This document shows positions 51,626 through 58,947 of a stretch of 64,000 nucleotides of DNA, piece by piece; the stretch's first letter is position 1, and each line of letters begins with the position of its first letter. The stretch is from contig OZ243123.1 of the NCBI GenBank assembly GCA_965212505.1, forward strand, positions 124,001 to 188,000, written 5' to 3'. This stretch comes from JAHEKO01 sp965212505. GTDB taxonomy: Bacteria; Acidobacteriota; Thermoanaerobaculia; Multivoradales; JAHEKO01. The notes beneath the pieces were generated by a model that was given only the letters and a program-made list of their open reading frames with translations, ran no database searches and was not told the DNA's origin. Both the position numbers and the translations under genes were made by a program.

Positions 51626-51777
51626 CGCCTTCTCCTCTGGGCTTCAGTTCGGGCCAGACGGGAAGCGTCTGGCCGGTCTGTGCCGGAGGGGTGAGCTCGG
51701 CGAGTGGGGTGGAGGAGCAATGTAGCACGAGCCGCTCGCAGCGCCGCTCGACTCGCGGATTGCTTCGGGAACGAGAC

Positions 51778-52986
51778 CTACCGCGAGGCTGCGATGCTCT
51801 CGCCGCCGAACCAGCCTCGATCGACGAACAGCTGGATGGTGCCCTCGCCGCTCGCCAACGCTTCGAGCGCCGTGCCGATGACGATTCCGGGACCGGTCGC
51901 CTTCATCGCGACGCCGGGGATCGGACTCGCGGTGAGGAAGTCGCCGGGCTCGATCGCGCCGAACGAGGCGTCCACACGCACGGGTACCCGGCCGGCGAGC
52001 GCCACGGCGCTGAACCGCTCCTGAAAAAAGAGCCGCAAGGTGCGGTCGAACATCTGCGTGTCGTAGTCGTGCCGCGCGACCTCGTAGGCGGCCGCGATGC
52101 GCTCGGGGTTCGCAGGGCCGGCCGGAGCACGTAGCTCCGACCGGAGGCTCGCTCTGGTTTCGGCGGCTTCCTGCCGAAGCTCGGCTTCGAAGGCGGAGAG
52201 CGAGGCGACGCGGTCGGCCATCGCTCGAAACTCAGGAAGCTGTTCGTAGACCTGCTGCTCGAGCTGCGGCCGGAACCGGTCGTATTCGGCCGCGATCTCC
52301 TCGCCCCAGGTCGCGCGGAGATCGGCACGAGAGAATGCGCCGCCGCCGAGCACAAACCCCGGCTTCGCGCTGGCGACGCCGAGGAGAGTGCGTTGGCCAG
52401 CTCCGCTGGCCAGCACGACGGCATCGGTACGGTCGAGATCGATCGCGACGAGCTGACCCGGCTCGATCGGCTCGGCTTCCCAGTAGCTCTCGGCCAGGTC
52501 GAAGTTGTGATTCGAGTTGACGGGGCCGTCGACGAACAGCGTGCCGCCGGCCGCCTCGGTGAGCTGCATCATGCGCCAGTCGGTGGGAGTGCCGGAGGTC
52601 GAGTTCTCGTACCAGATGTGATTTGCGGCCACTCCGTCGTCGTTCGAGTCGGCGAGGTAACGGACACTCGGGCTCTCCGCGCCGACGGTCAGACCCGCCA
52701 GCTCCGCGTTGAGCACGATCTCGGTGACGTCGTCGGACCTCTGCAGCTCGAAAGTCCCGACATTGAAGAACTTCCAGACGTGCGACGAGATGTCATTGTC
52801 AAAGGTAAGGAAGCCGTCGGCCGATCCGTCGTTCGCCTTGAGACCAAAGCTGAGCACCTGGAGGAACTCATCCTCGTCCAGCCGTACGTCGATGCTCTGT
52901 TGGCTGGCTGCGGGGGCGCTCGTCACGAGAAATGTGATGACGACCAGTCCTACGACGCCGTTTCTTCGGTTTGTTCCGTCTACCAT
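51778..52986 (-). CDS. Secreted protein with peptidase-G2-like C-terminal region
   Basis: A 402-residue exported protein. The signal peptide ends near SAPAASQQ (GVVGLVVITFLVTSAPAA). The first 190 residues resemble a beta-sandwich of the phage-tail-fibre kind. A coiled-coil-like helical stretch follows (about 210-300; RPQLEQQVYEQLPEFRAMAD, LSAFEAELRQEAAETRASLR). The C-terminal 65 residues (LAGRVPVRVDASFGAIEPGD, then FLTASPIPGVAMKAT, GIVIGTALEALASGEGTIQL) recall the Peptidase_G2/IMC autoproteolytic domain of bacteriophage tailspikes. This assignment is from pattern only. ATG 52986 has GGAGGA eight bases upstream. The gene is divergent from the sulfatase-fold lipoprotein. Confidence 0.72.
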   Translation of the reverse strand: MVDGTNRRNGVVGLVVITFLVTSAPAASQQSIDVRLDEDEFLQVLSFGLKANDGSADGFLTFDNDISSHVWKFFNVGTFELQRSDDVTEIVLNAELAGLTVGAESPSVRYLADSNDDGVAANHIWYENSTSGTPTDWRMMQLTEAAGGTLFVDGPVNSNHNFDLAESYWEAEPIEPGQLVAIDLDRTDAVVLASGAGQRTLLGVASAKPGFVLGGGAFSRADLRATWGEEIAAEYDRFRPQLEQQVYEQLPEFRAMADRVASLSAFEAELRQEAAETRASLRSELRAPAGPANPERIAAAYEVARHDYDTQMFDRTLRLFFQERFSAVALAGRVPVRVDASFGAIEPGDFLTASPIPGVAMKATGPGIVIGTALEALASGEGTIQLFVDRGWFGGESIAASR

Positions 52987-53065
52987 GGGCTTCCTCCTGC
53001 TCGTGGTCCTGCTCCCTCTACTCAAGCGAGAACGGAGTCTCGAAGAGGCAGAGGCAGTCCCGGAA

Positions 53066-53101
53066 GCCTACGGCAACGGAGATCCGTAGGCGCTCTCTGC
53101 G
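53066..53101 (+). repeat. Hairpin and first copy of a 29-bp direct repeat
   Basis: GCCTACGG (53066-53073) and CCGTAGGC (53084-53091) form an 8-bp perfect stem. The 29 bp from 53073 to 53101 recur with two mismatches at 56857-56885, in the same orientation. It lies 16 bp upstream of the sulfatase-fold gene, in the 131-bp divergent promoter region. It could be a regulatory hairpin, an attachment-like site or a dispersed repeat. Confidence 0.7.
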
Positions 53102-53117
53102 CTGCTAGACTTCTGCG

Positions 53118-54887
53118 ATGGCCCCGAGAACCGGCTCGCGACTCCGCGTGCAGAGCCTCTTTCCCCTGCTCCTGCTCCTGGCCTGCTCCGGCGGCGAGCC
53201 CCAAGCCGCTCCCTACTTCGACCTGGTCGAGAGCTTCAGGAGCACCCAGGTGGAGAGCGCTCGCGACGAGCAGCGTCCGTTCGCCCTGGCCGAAGAGGAA
53301 CTGCTCTTTCTCCCGGGCGGAGCTCAGGTCGAATTTCTCGTCTTTCTAAGACCGGAGAGTCTCCTGCGGGCCGCCCGGTTCACGCCGCGCGGTGCGGGCA
53401 GCCATCTGGAAATTCTTCTCGAAAGCGACGAGGCGGGCCCAACTCCCCTGGCCCTTTTCGAGGCTCCCGCGAGGGACCTCTCGATCCCTCTGGTAGCGGA
53501 GCAGGAGACGCCCGTGCGCCTCACGCTGAGGGTATCCGGCGAACCGACTGAGGAGGGCGCCGGCGTGCTCCTGGAGGCGCCTCGCCTCTGGGCTCCCGCA
53601 CCGCCCTCGATCGCTCAGACTTCAGCGCCCGCTCAGCCGAAGAGGCCGCCCAACGTCATCATCTATCTCGTCGACACGCTCCGGCGCGACCGTCTCGGCT
53701 GCTACGGGTATTCACGGCCGACGTCACCCAGACTGGATGCTTTCGCCGAGAGCGCGACGCTGTTCGTCAACGCCATCGCGCAGTCGAGCTGGACGAAACC
53801 CTCGGTGGCGTCGATGTTCACCGGCCTGTGGCCGCCCGAGCATGGCGCTACCGGCTTTCGGCGGCCGCTCAAAGACGAGTTCCGGACTTTGGCCGAGATG
53901 GTGCGCGACGCCGGCTATCAGACGGCGGCGTTTGTCACCAATCCAAACATCACGCCGAGGTTCGGGTTCGATCAGGGCTTCGACCATTTCGTTCGCGAGC
54001 TATCTCGCTCAGACCGCATCAACGAACTGGCCTTCGAGTGGCTTGAGGCGGAGCGTGACGATCGGCCGTTGTTCCTCTACGTTCATACCCAGGATCCGCA
54101 CTCCGGCTACGACCCGCCGGAGCCGTTTCGATCGAAGTTTGCTCCAACCGCCGACCAGATGCCGGCCTGGACGGGCAAACGCAACTCCCGGCGCACGCTG
54201 TTGTGGCCCGACGAGGCGCTACCTTTCCTCGAAGACCTCTACGATGGAGAGATCGCGGCCAACGACCAGAGCTTCGGGGAGCTGCTCGACAAGCTGCAGA
54301 AACTGGACCTGTTGGAGAGCTCTCTGATCATCTTCACCTCGGATCACGGCGAGGAGTTCAAGGAGCATGGGCAGTGGTACCACGGCAACAATCTCCACGC
54401 CGAGACGCTCAACATCCCCTTGTTGGTCAAGTTTCCCAACCAGAGCAGTCCACGGACGGTCGAGGCCACCGTGCAGCACACCGACCTCTTGCCGACGATT
54501 CTCGGTGAGCTCGGCCTGCCCGTACCTCCCGACGTCTTGGGTAGAGGCCTCGCCGATCCCGCCCTTTCCTCCGCGGCCGGACCGAGTCTCTCTCGCATCT
54601 ACTCCCATCTGCGCCTGAATACACCCGATTTCAGGAGCGTCATCGACGGAGACTGGAAGTACATCGAGGGCCGCAAGGATGGCACCGTCACCGCGCAACT
54701 GTTCAATTGGCGCGACGATCCCCTGGAGAGCAACGACCTGGCGAGCCATCTGCCGATTCGCAGCGCGGTGCTAGCCGAGCTCGTGCGCCGCAGGTCGCTC
54801 GAGGGCGGCAAGCACGGGCCCGCCGAGGAGGTCGTCCTCGACGAGGAAACGGTGCGCGAGTTGAAGGCACTGGGTTACCTCCAGTAG
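53118..54887 (+). CDS. Sulfatase/phosphotransferase-fold lipoprotein with Thr at the nucleophile position
   Basis: A 589-residue lipoprotein of the alkaline phosphatase-like superfamily. The signal ends with a lipobox LLAC (Cys23). The N-terminal 150 residues are a beta-rich extension. The sulfatase-like domain begins with PPNVIIYLVDTLRRDRLGCY (metal Asp186) and has the nucleophile region SSWTKPSVASMFTG, where Thr226 occupies the position of the formylglycine-forming Cys/Ser. Later metal ligands lie in HTQDPHSGYD and TSDHGEEFKEHGQWYHGNN. Thr at this position is used by EptA/LtaS-type phosphotransferases, so a phosphoethanolamine- or phosphoglycerol-type transferase, or another non-sulfatase activity, is possible. 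It is 10 bp upstream of a GT39-like gene. Confidence 0.85.
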   Translation: MAPRTGSRLRVQSLFPLLLLLACSGGEPQAAPYFDLVESFRSTQVESARDEQRPFALAEEELLFLPGGAQVEFLVFLRPESLLRAARFTPRGAGSHLEILLESDEAGPTPLALFEAPARDLSIPLVAEQETPVRLTLRVSGEPTEEGAGVLLEAPRLWAPAPPSIAQTSAPAQPKRPPNVIIYLVDTLRRDRLGCYGYSRPTSPRLDAFAESATLFVNAIAQSSWTKPSVASMFTGLWPPEHGATGFRRPLKDEFRTLAEMVRDAGYQTAAFVTNPNITPRFGFDQGFDHFVRELSRSDRINELAFEWLEAERDDRPLFLYVHTQDPHSGYDPPEPFRSKFAPTADQMPAWTGKRNSRRTLLWPDEALPFLEDLYDGEIAANDQSFGELLDKLQKLDLLESSLIIFTSDHGEEFKEHGQWYHGNNLHAETLNIPLLVKFPNQSSPRTVEATVQHTDLLPTILGELGLPVPPDVLGRGLADPALSSAAGPSLSRIYSHLRLNTPDFRSVIDGDWKYIEGRKDGTVTAQLFNWRDDPLESNDLASHLPIRSAVLAELVRRRSLEGGKHGPAEEVVLDEETVRELKALGYLQ

Positions 54888-54897
54888 GGATCAAGTC

Positions 54898-56760
54898 TTG
54901 TCGAGCTCCGTCACGCGGCCCACCGTGCTGCTGATGTTGCTGCTGGCCTGGGCGGTAGGGCTGCGCTGCTGGTACGGCAGCAAAGATCTCCACGTTCACC
55001 GCTATTGGGACGAGAAGTTCAACGTGCCCAACGTGCATGCCGTGCTCGAGGAGGGTCGCCTGCGCCCGGTGCGCTACGCCTACCTTCGTCTGACCTACCT
55101 GCCCCAGGTTGCGGTTCTCGGCGGCATCCAGCAGGTCACCCGCTGGGTGCATCCCGACTTCTCGTGGTTCGACGGTGAGACCCTCCGCCCAGCCGGCTTC
55201 TTCGTCTCCCGCGCGGTTCAGGCCCTTCTCGGTGGCCTCTCGATCCTGCTGACCTTCCAGCTCGGGCGACGGCTCTTCTCAGCCGACGTCGGTCTGCTCG
55301 CAGCCCTCTTCGTCGCTGCCAACCGCGTGCACCTCATCCACTCGGCGATGTTCAAACCGGACATTCTGGTGGTGGTGACCGTGCTTCTGGCCTTCCTGTG
55401 GGGCCTGCGCGCGATCCACCAACCAACGATCTGGCGCTACCTGGCGGCGGGTCTGGGTGTTGGCCTCGCGGCATCGAGCAAGCCCACCGCGGTCGCCGTC
55501 TGCGTACCGCTCACCCTCGTGGCGCTCGCGCTGGGCCGCAGCGACCGCAGGCACTGGCTCGGACTGCCCGTCGCCGGCCTCAGTGCGGCGCTGGTGTTCC
55601 TGGTCCTCAATCCCTATCCCAGATATCTGAGCGCTTTCGCACTGCAGCGCAGCCGCTACGACGCGGTCGCGGCCCGGAAGGGCACGCTCGGGGATCCGGT
55701 CGAGACCGCTCGCGCGATCTTCGAGGCGCTGTTTCGCGGCGCTCATGGGTACGTGATCGGGCTGTTCGCGGTAGCCGGGTTCGTCTGGCTCTTGGTCCGT
55801 CTGTGGCGCCGCCGCAGTGACTCCGAGGTGTGGCCAGGGCTGGCGATGTTCCTGGCCTACCCGCTGGCCCACATCGTTCTCTATGGCTTCGTGACACAGA
55901 ACGTGCTGCCCCAGAACCTCCTGCCAGTATTGCCCTTCACCTCTCTGGCGGCCGCCGCGCTTCTGGCGTTCTGCTGGCAGCGGGCTGCCCGACGGCTGAC
56001 CTGGCTCTCCAATCGCCACATAGTCGCTGGGGCCTCGATCGTGTTGGTGCTTCTGGTGACCTTCCGCCCGAATCTCTTCGCCTATCGAATCGTGGTGCCC
56101 AGCACCACGGACAGGGTGGTGGAGGCTCTCACGAGGGAGTTGCCTCGCCGGTCTACGAAGTGGGTCTGGTGGGAGCAGTTGGCGTCCTTCGAAAACAGCC
56201 GCCCCGGCGAGCCGGGCCCGGCGACGTGGCGACCGGAGAGATTGCTGCTACAGGACGTGCCCTCGCTCGCCGACGTCGAGCCTCTGCTCCTGGCGCGAGC
56301 CGACGCAACGGTTGCCCTGCTGCACGAGCACGAGACGCGTCAGGGCCTTCCGATTCGCGCCTCCCTATTTCGCGCCTGGGGACCGGATTTGGTCCTCTCG
56401 CTCCACCCCTGGTCTCCGGGCCGAACCGAGCGGGTTACCCTGGAGCCTCACCCGAGGCGCTTACTGTTCGCCATCCCTCCGGGAACCGGTGTCGAGATCG
56501 CCCAGCTCCGCTTCGAGCTGCCGAGAATCGACGATCCGGGCTCGGAGCTCCTCGTCCGGGTCGGGGGTCGACCGGTTCCTCACGTCTCCAGCCCTCTCTC
56601 CCGGGACCGGAGGCAATTGACCACCTACAGGTTCCCCATCCGCCGGAACGGCGATCTGAGAGTCAACATCACGCTCCCGACCTCCCTGAGGTCGAGCCCT
56701 CTGGCGGTCACGATCGAGCGCTGGAGGAGCCCCGCCTCAGGCCGCGAGTCCGGGGGCTAG
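54898..56760 (+). CDS. GT39/GT83-like membrane glycosyltransferase
   Basis: A 620-residue membrane protein with about 11-13 transmembrane segments in the first 400 residues. It resembles the PMT/ArnT-like GT-C fold: an N-terminal periplasmic loop with the catalytic-type acidic stretch HRYWDEKFNVPNVHA, followed by LIHSAMFKPDILVVVTVLLA. Such enzymes transfer a sugar from a lipid-phosphate donor to lipid, protein or glycan. The soluble C-terminal 200 residues are beta-rich. TTG 54898 is the likely start, 10 bp after the sulfatase stop; an ATG at codon 13 is possible but cuts the first helix. Co-transcription with the Thr-variant sulfatase gene suggests they act on the same surface glycan or lipid. 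Confidence 0.85.
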   Translation: MSSSVTRPTVLLMLLLAWAVGLRCWYGSKDLHVHRYWDEKFNVPNVHAVLEEGRLRPVRYAYLRLTYLPQVAVLGGIQQVTRWVHPDFSWFDGETLRPAGFFVSRAVQALLGGLSILLTFQLGRRLFSADVGLLAALFVAANRVHLIHSAMFKPDILVVVTVLLAFLWGLRAIHQPTIWRYLAAGLGVGLAASSKPTAVAVCVPLTLVALALGRSDRRHWLGLPVAGLSAALVFLVLNPYPRYLSAFALQRSRYDAVAARKGTLGDPVETARAIFEALFRGAHGYVIGLFAVAGFVWLLVRLWRRRSDSEVWPGLAMFLAYPLAHIVLYGFVTQNVLPQNLLPVLPFTSLAAAALLAFCWQRAARRLTWLSNRHIVAGASIVLVLLVTFRPNLFAYRIVVPSTTDRVVEALTRELPRRSTKWVWWEQLASFENSRPGEPGPATWRPERLLLQDVPSLADVEPLLLARADATVALLHEHETRQGLPIRASLFRAWGPDLVLSLHPWSPGRTERVTLEPHPRRLLFAIPPGTGVEIAQLRFELPRIDDPGSELLVRVGGRPVPHVSSPLSRDRRQLTTYRFPIRRNGDLRVNITLPTSLRSSPLAVTIERWRSPASGRESGG

Positions 56761-56856
56761 CTCGCGTCTGTCAGGACGTTGTTTACGAAGGGGTTGTCCA
56801 TCCGAGCTTTCTTCGGAAGGCTGACTGGTGTCCTAAAGCCTCGTCAGTCTTGGGAA

Positions 56857-56885
56857 GCAACGGAGAGCCGTTGGCGCTCTCTGCG
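56857..56885 (+). repeat. Second copy of the 29-bp direct repeat
   Basis: 27 of 29 bases match 53073-53101. Here CAACGG (56858-56863) and CCGTTG (56868-56873) form a 6-bp stem around a 4-nt loop. It lies 1 bp beyond the 3' end of the convergent outer-membrane barrel gene, in the 126-bp gap after the GT39-like gene, where it could also act as a terminator hairpin. It and the first copy bracket the sulfatase/GT pair. Confidence 0.7.
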
Positions 56886-56886
56886 T

Positions 56887-58107
56887 TCAGAAGTGCCGCT
56901 GGATCGAGAGTTGGAAGTAGTCGTCTGTACGAAGCGCTGCTAGCGGGTCGGTGGGCGGCAGCCCGCTGAAGGCGCGCAGCTCGGCCTCGACGACCCAGGA
57001 GCTTCCGAGCCGGCGACTCGCTTCGACGAGGAACAGACTCGCGTCGCTCGTCCGATCGACGATGGCGCCGGCGAGAATCTGGCTGTCCTGGGCGTCGTTG
57101 AAGGCGAAGCGTGTGCCTACGAAGAGGTCGTCTTGGAAGGGTGATGCGCCGAGGTCGCCGCGCTCGTCCCAGAGGTGCTCGACCACAGCGCCGACGTCGA
57201 TGTTGGAATCGAAGACGCCCCAGAAGGTGTATTCGAAGCCCGCCGTCGTGGCTGCAAACCGATCGAGCTGCCCGGTGCGAGAGATCGCCTCGAGCTTGAG
57301 AAGCCAGCTGCCGAAGGTCCCCTGCAGATCGAAACCGGTTTGGTCGATCTGTTCGTAGAGGGGAATCAGTTCGGTGGGTGAAGCGGGGTTGTCGAGAACC
57401 AGTCGTGGCTCGCGTGAGGTGCCCGAGAAGTGAGACAGCCCGAGGTCGAACGGCCCGAGTACGTGTGACCAGCGAACCGCCCAGTCCACGTGTCCTTCCT
57501 CGGCCGACGATTCGTAAATCGGTTCGTCCGAGACGACGAGCGGCGTACGAAGTCGACCCTCTTCCCCGGGGAACGTGCGCTCACGGAAGCCGGGCAGGAC
57601 GAACAGGTCGACGATGCCCCAGTTCTTGATCAGCGAGAGCTTGACCATCGGCTGGCCCAGCTTGTCTTCGCCGTCCGGATTCTCGACCGCGTCGGTCTGG
57701 TTGATGATGTCGACCAGGTGCTGCGACTCGGTCACGCCCCAGAAGACCTTGCTGACGCCGACCAGCAGGTCCCACGAGGGCGCCGCGCGCCGCCAGTAGA
57801 GCTCGCGCACGTCGAAGTGAGTTCTTTCGGAATCGACTGAGTCGAGGCGGGCGAACGGCTTGAACAGGAAGCTCGAGTCGCCGTCGCTCCACTCGCGGTA
57901 GATCTCGGGTTCGAATACCAGCGAGCCGACGCTGTCATCGCTCTGACCCGCGAAGAGCGGATCGTCGGCGAACAGACGGCTCTCGAACGAGACGTAGCCG
58001 CCGAGCTCGACTGGCGCTGGAGTGTCGGAAGCGCCCGCGGCCGTGGCGCCAGGGGGCGAAGGGAGACTGAGCGCCACGGCCGCGAGCAGAACGAGTATTC
58101 GACTCAC
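56887..58107 (-). CDS. Outer-membrane beta-barrel protein (DUF1302-like)
   Basis: A 406-residue exported protein ending in LSIQRHF, a C-terminal Phe with alternating hydrophobics as in outer-membrane barrels recognised by BamA. The signal peptide is SRILVLLAAVALSLPSPPGA. The body has repeated amphipathic strands and aromatic girdles (ELGGYVSFESRLF, FDVRELYWRRAAPSWDLLVG, FEYTFWGVFDSNIDVGAVVE). It resembles the porin-like proteins found with RND exporters and LolA-like proteins. The GTG at 58107 starts just 4 bp after the LolA-like stop; an upstream ATG at 58152 would overlap that gene. It forms an operon with the LolA-like and RND genes. Confidence 0.8.
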   Translation of the reverse strand: MSRILVLLAAVALSLPSPPGATAAGASDTPAPVELGGYVSFESRLFADDPLFAGQSDDSVGSLVFEPEIYREWSDGDSSFLFKPFARLDSVDSERTHFDVRELYWRRAAPSWDLLVGVSKVFWGVTESQHLVDIINQTDAVENPDGEDKLGQPMVKLSLIKNWGIVDLFVLPGFRERTFPGEEGRLRTPLVVSDEPIYESSAEEGHVDWAVRWSHVLGPFDLGLSHFSGTSREPRLVLDNPASPTELIPLYEQIDQTGFDLQGTFGSWLLKLEAISRTGQLDRFAATTAGFEYTFWGVFDSNIDVGAVVEHLWDERGDLGASPFQDDLFVGTRFAFNDAQDSQILAGAIVDRTSDASLFLVEASRRLGSSWVVEAELRAFSGLPPTDPLAALRTDDYFQLSIQRHF

Positions 58108-58111
58108 GAGC

Positions 58112-58912
58112 TCAGCGCGCTCGTGCGAGGGTCGCGCGGTTGAAGTCGGCATCGAGCAGCCCCGTCTGGAACTCGTAGTTGGCCCAGTCCAGGTCGGTGC
58201 TCTTGCCGGTCTGGTGGTTCACCATCTCCATCCGGGCGGGCCGCCAGTGCTTGTCGAGGTACTGCTCGTAACCCTTGTAGACGAGCGTCTTGAGCGCTGC
58301 GTCCTTGCGGTCGTAGAAGTCGACCTTCCAGAGGCGGTACTCAGCCTGATCGATCCAGGCGACCTGCCGGGTGTAGCCCGACTTCGGGTCGGTCGGGTAC
58401 TGCTCGATGACGAACATCTTCATGCCGTCGACCTCCTCGTCGCGCAGATACTTGTAGGTGTACTCCTCGACCTCTTGCGACGAGATGTCTTCGTAGGCGA
58501 ACTCACTGCCGACGAACGGGCCCGACTTGTTGCTCGAAGAGATGCGCTTCACCCGCTTGAGTGCCGGCAGGTAGAGCCACTGGTCATCGTCGCCTGTCTT
58601 GTGACTGAAGGTCAGAAGGGCGGTGCCGTCAATGTCCTTTGGCGAGTCGAAAACCACCAGGCTCTTGTCTCCGTCGTCGAGTTGCTCGAGGGTCTTCGAG
58701 CTGAGCGAGCGCACGCTCTCTTGGCCGTGGCGGTTGCGGAGCGTCATCGTCAGCTCGGCAGAGAAGTCCTCGAAACCGAGGTCGCGCCGGTCGCGCTCCT
58801 CTGCGATCTCGAGGCCTCGCGCTTCGGGCGTTTGGGCGGCGATTGTGGTGGGGGCAAAAAGCGCCAGCGCGACGAGCGCGGCGAGGAAGGTCCGGGTAAG
58901 AAGCTTGCTCAT
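58112..58912 (-). CDS. LolA-like outer-membrane lipoprotein-sorting protein
   Basis: A 266-residue periplasmic protein with a signal peptide (LLTRTFLAALVALALFAPTT). The beta-rich core matches the outer-membrane lipoprotein-sorting group: LTMTLRNRHGQESVRSLSSK, LLTFSHKTGDDDQWLYLPAL, KRVKRISSSNKSGPFVGSEF and DISSQEVEEYTYKYL. Such LolA-like proteins sit between an MMPL/RND exporter and an outer-membrane barrel and are thought to carry a lipid-like substrate across the periplasm. ATG 58912 is preceded by AGGAGAG. It is 35 bp downstream of the RND gene and 4 bp before the barrel gene. Confidence 0.88.
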   Translation of the reverse strand: MSKLLTRTFLAALVALALFAPTTIAAQTPEARGLEIAEERDRRDLGFEDFSAELTMTLRNRHGQESVRSLSSKTLEQLDDGDKSLVVFDSPKDIDGTALLTFSHKTGDDDQWLYLPALKRVKRISSSNKSGPFVGSEFAYEDISSQEVEEYTYKYLRDEEVDGMKMFVIEQYPTDPKSGYTRQVAWIDQAEYRLWKVDFYDRKDAALKTLVYKGYEQYLDKHWRPARMEMVNHQTGKSTDLDWANYEFQTGLLDADFNRATLARAR

Positions 58913-58947
58913 CAGTTCTCTCCTGAAAGTTGTCGTCGAATCGGTGG

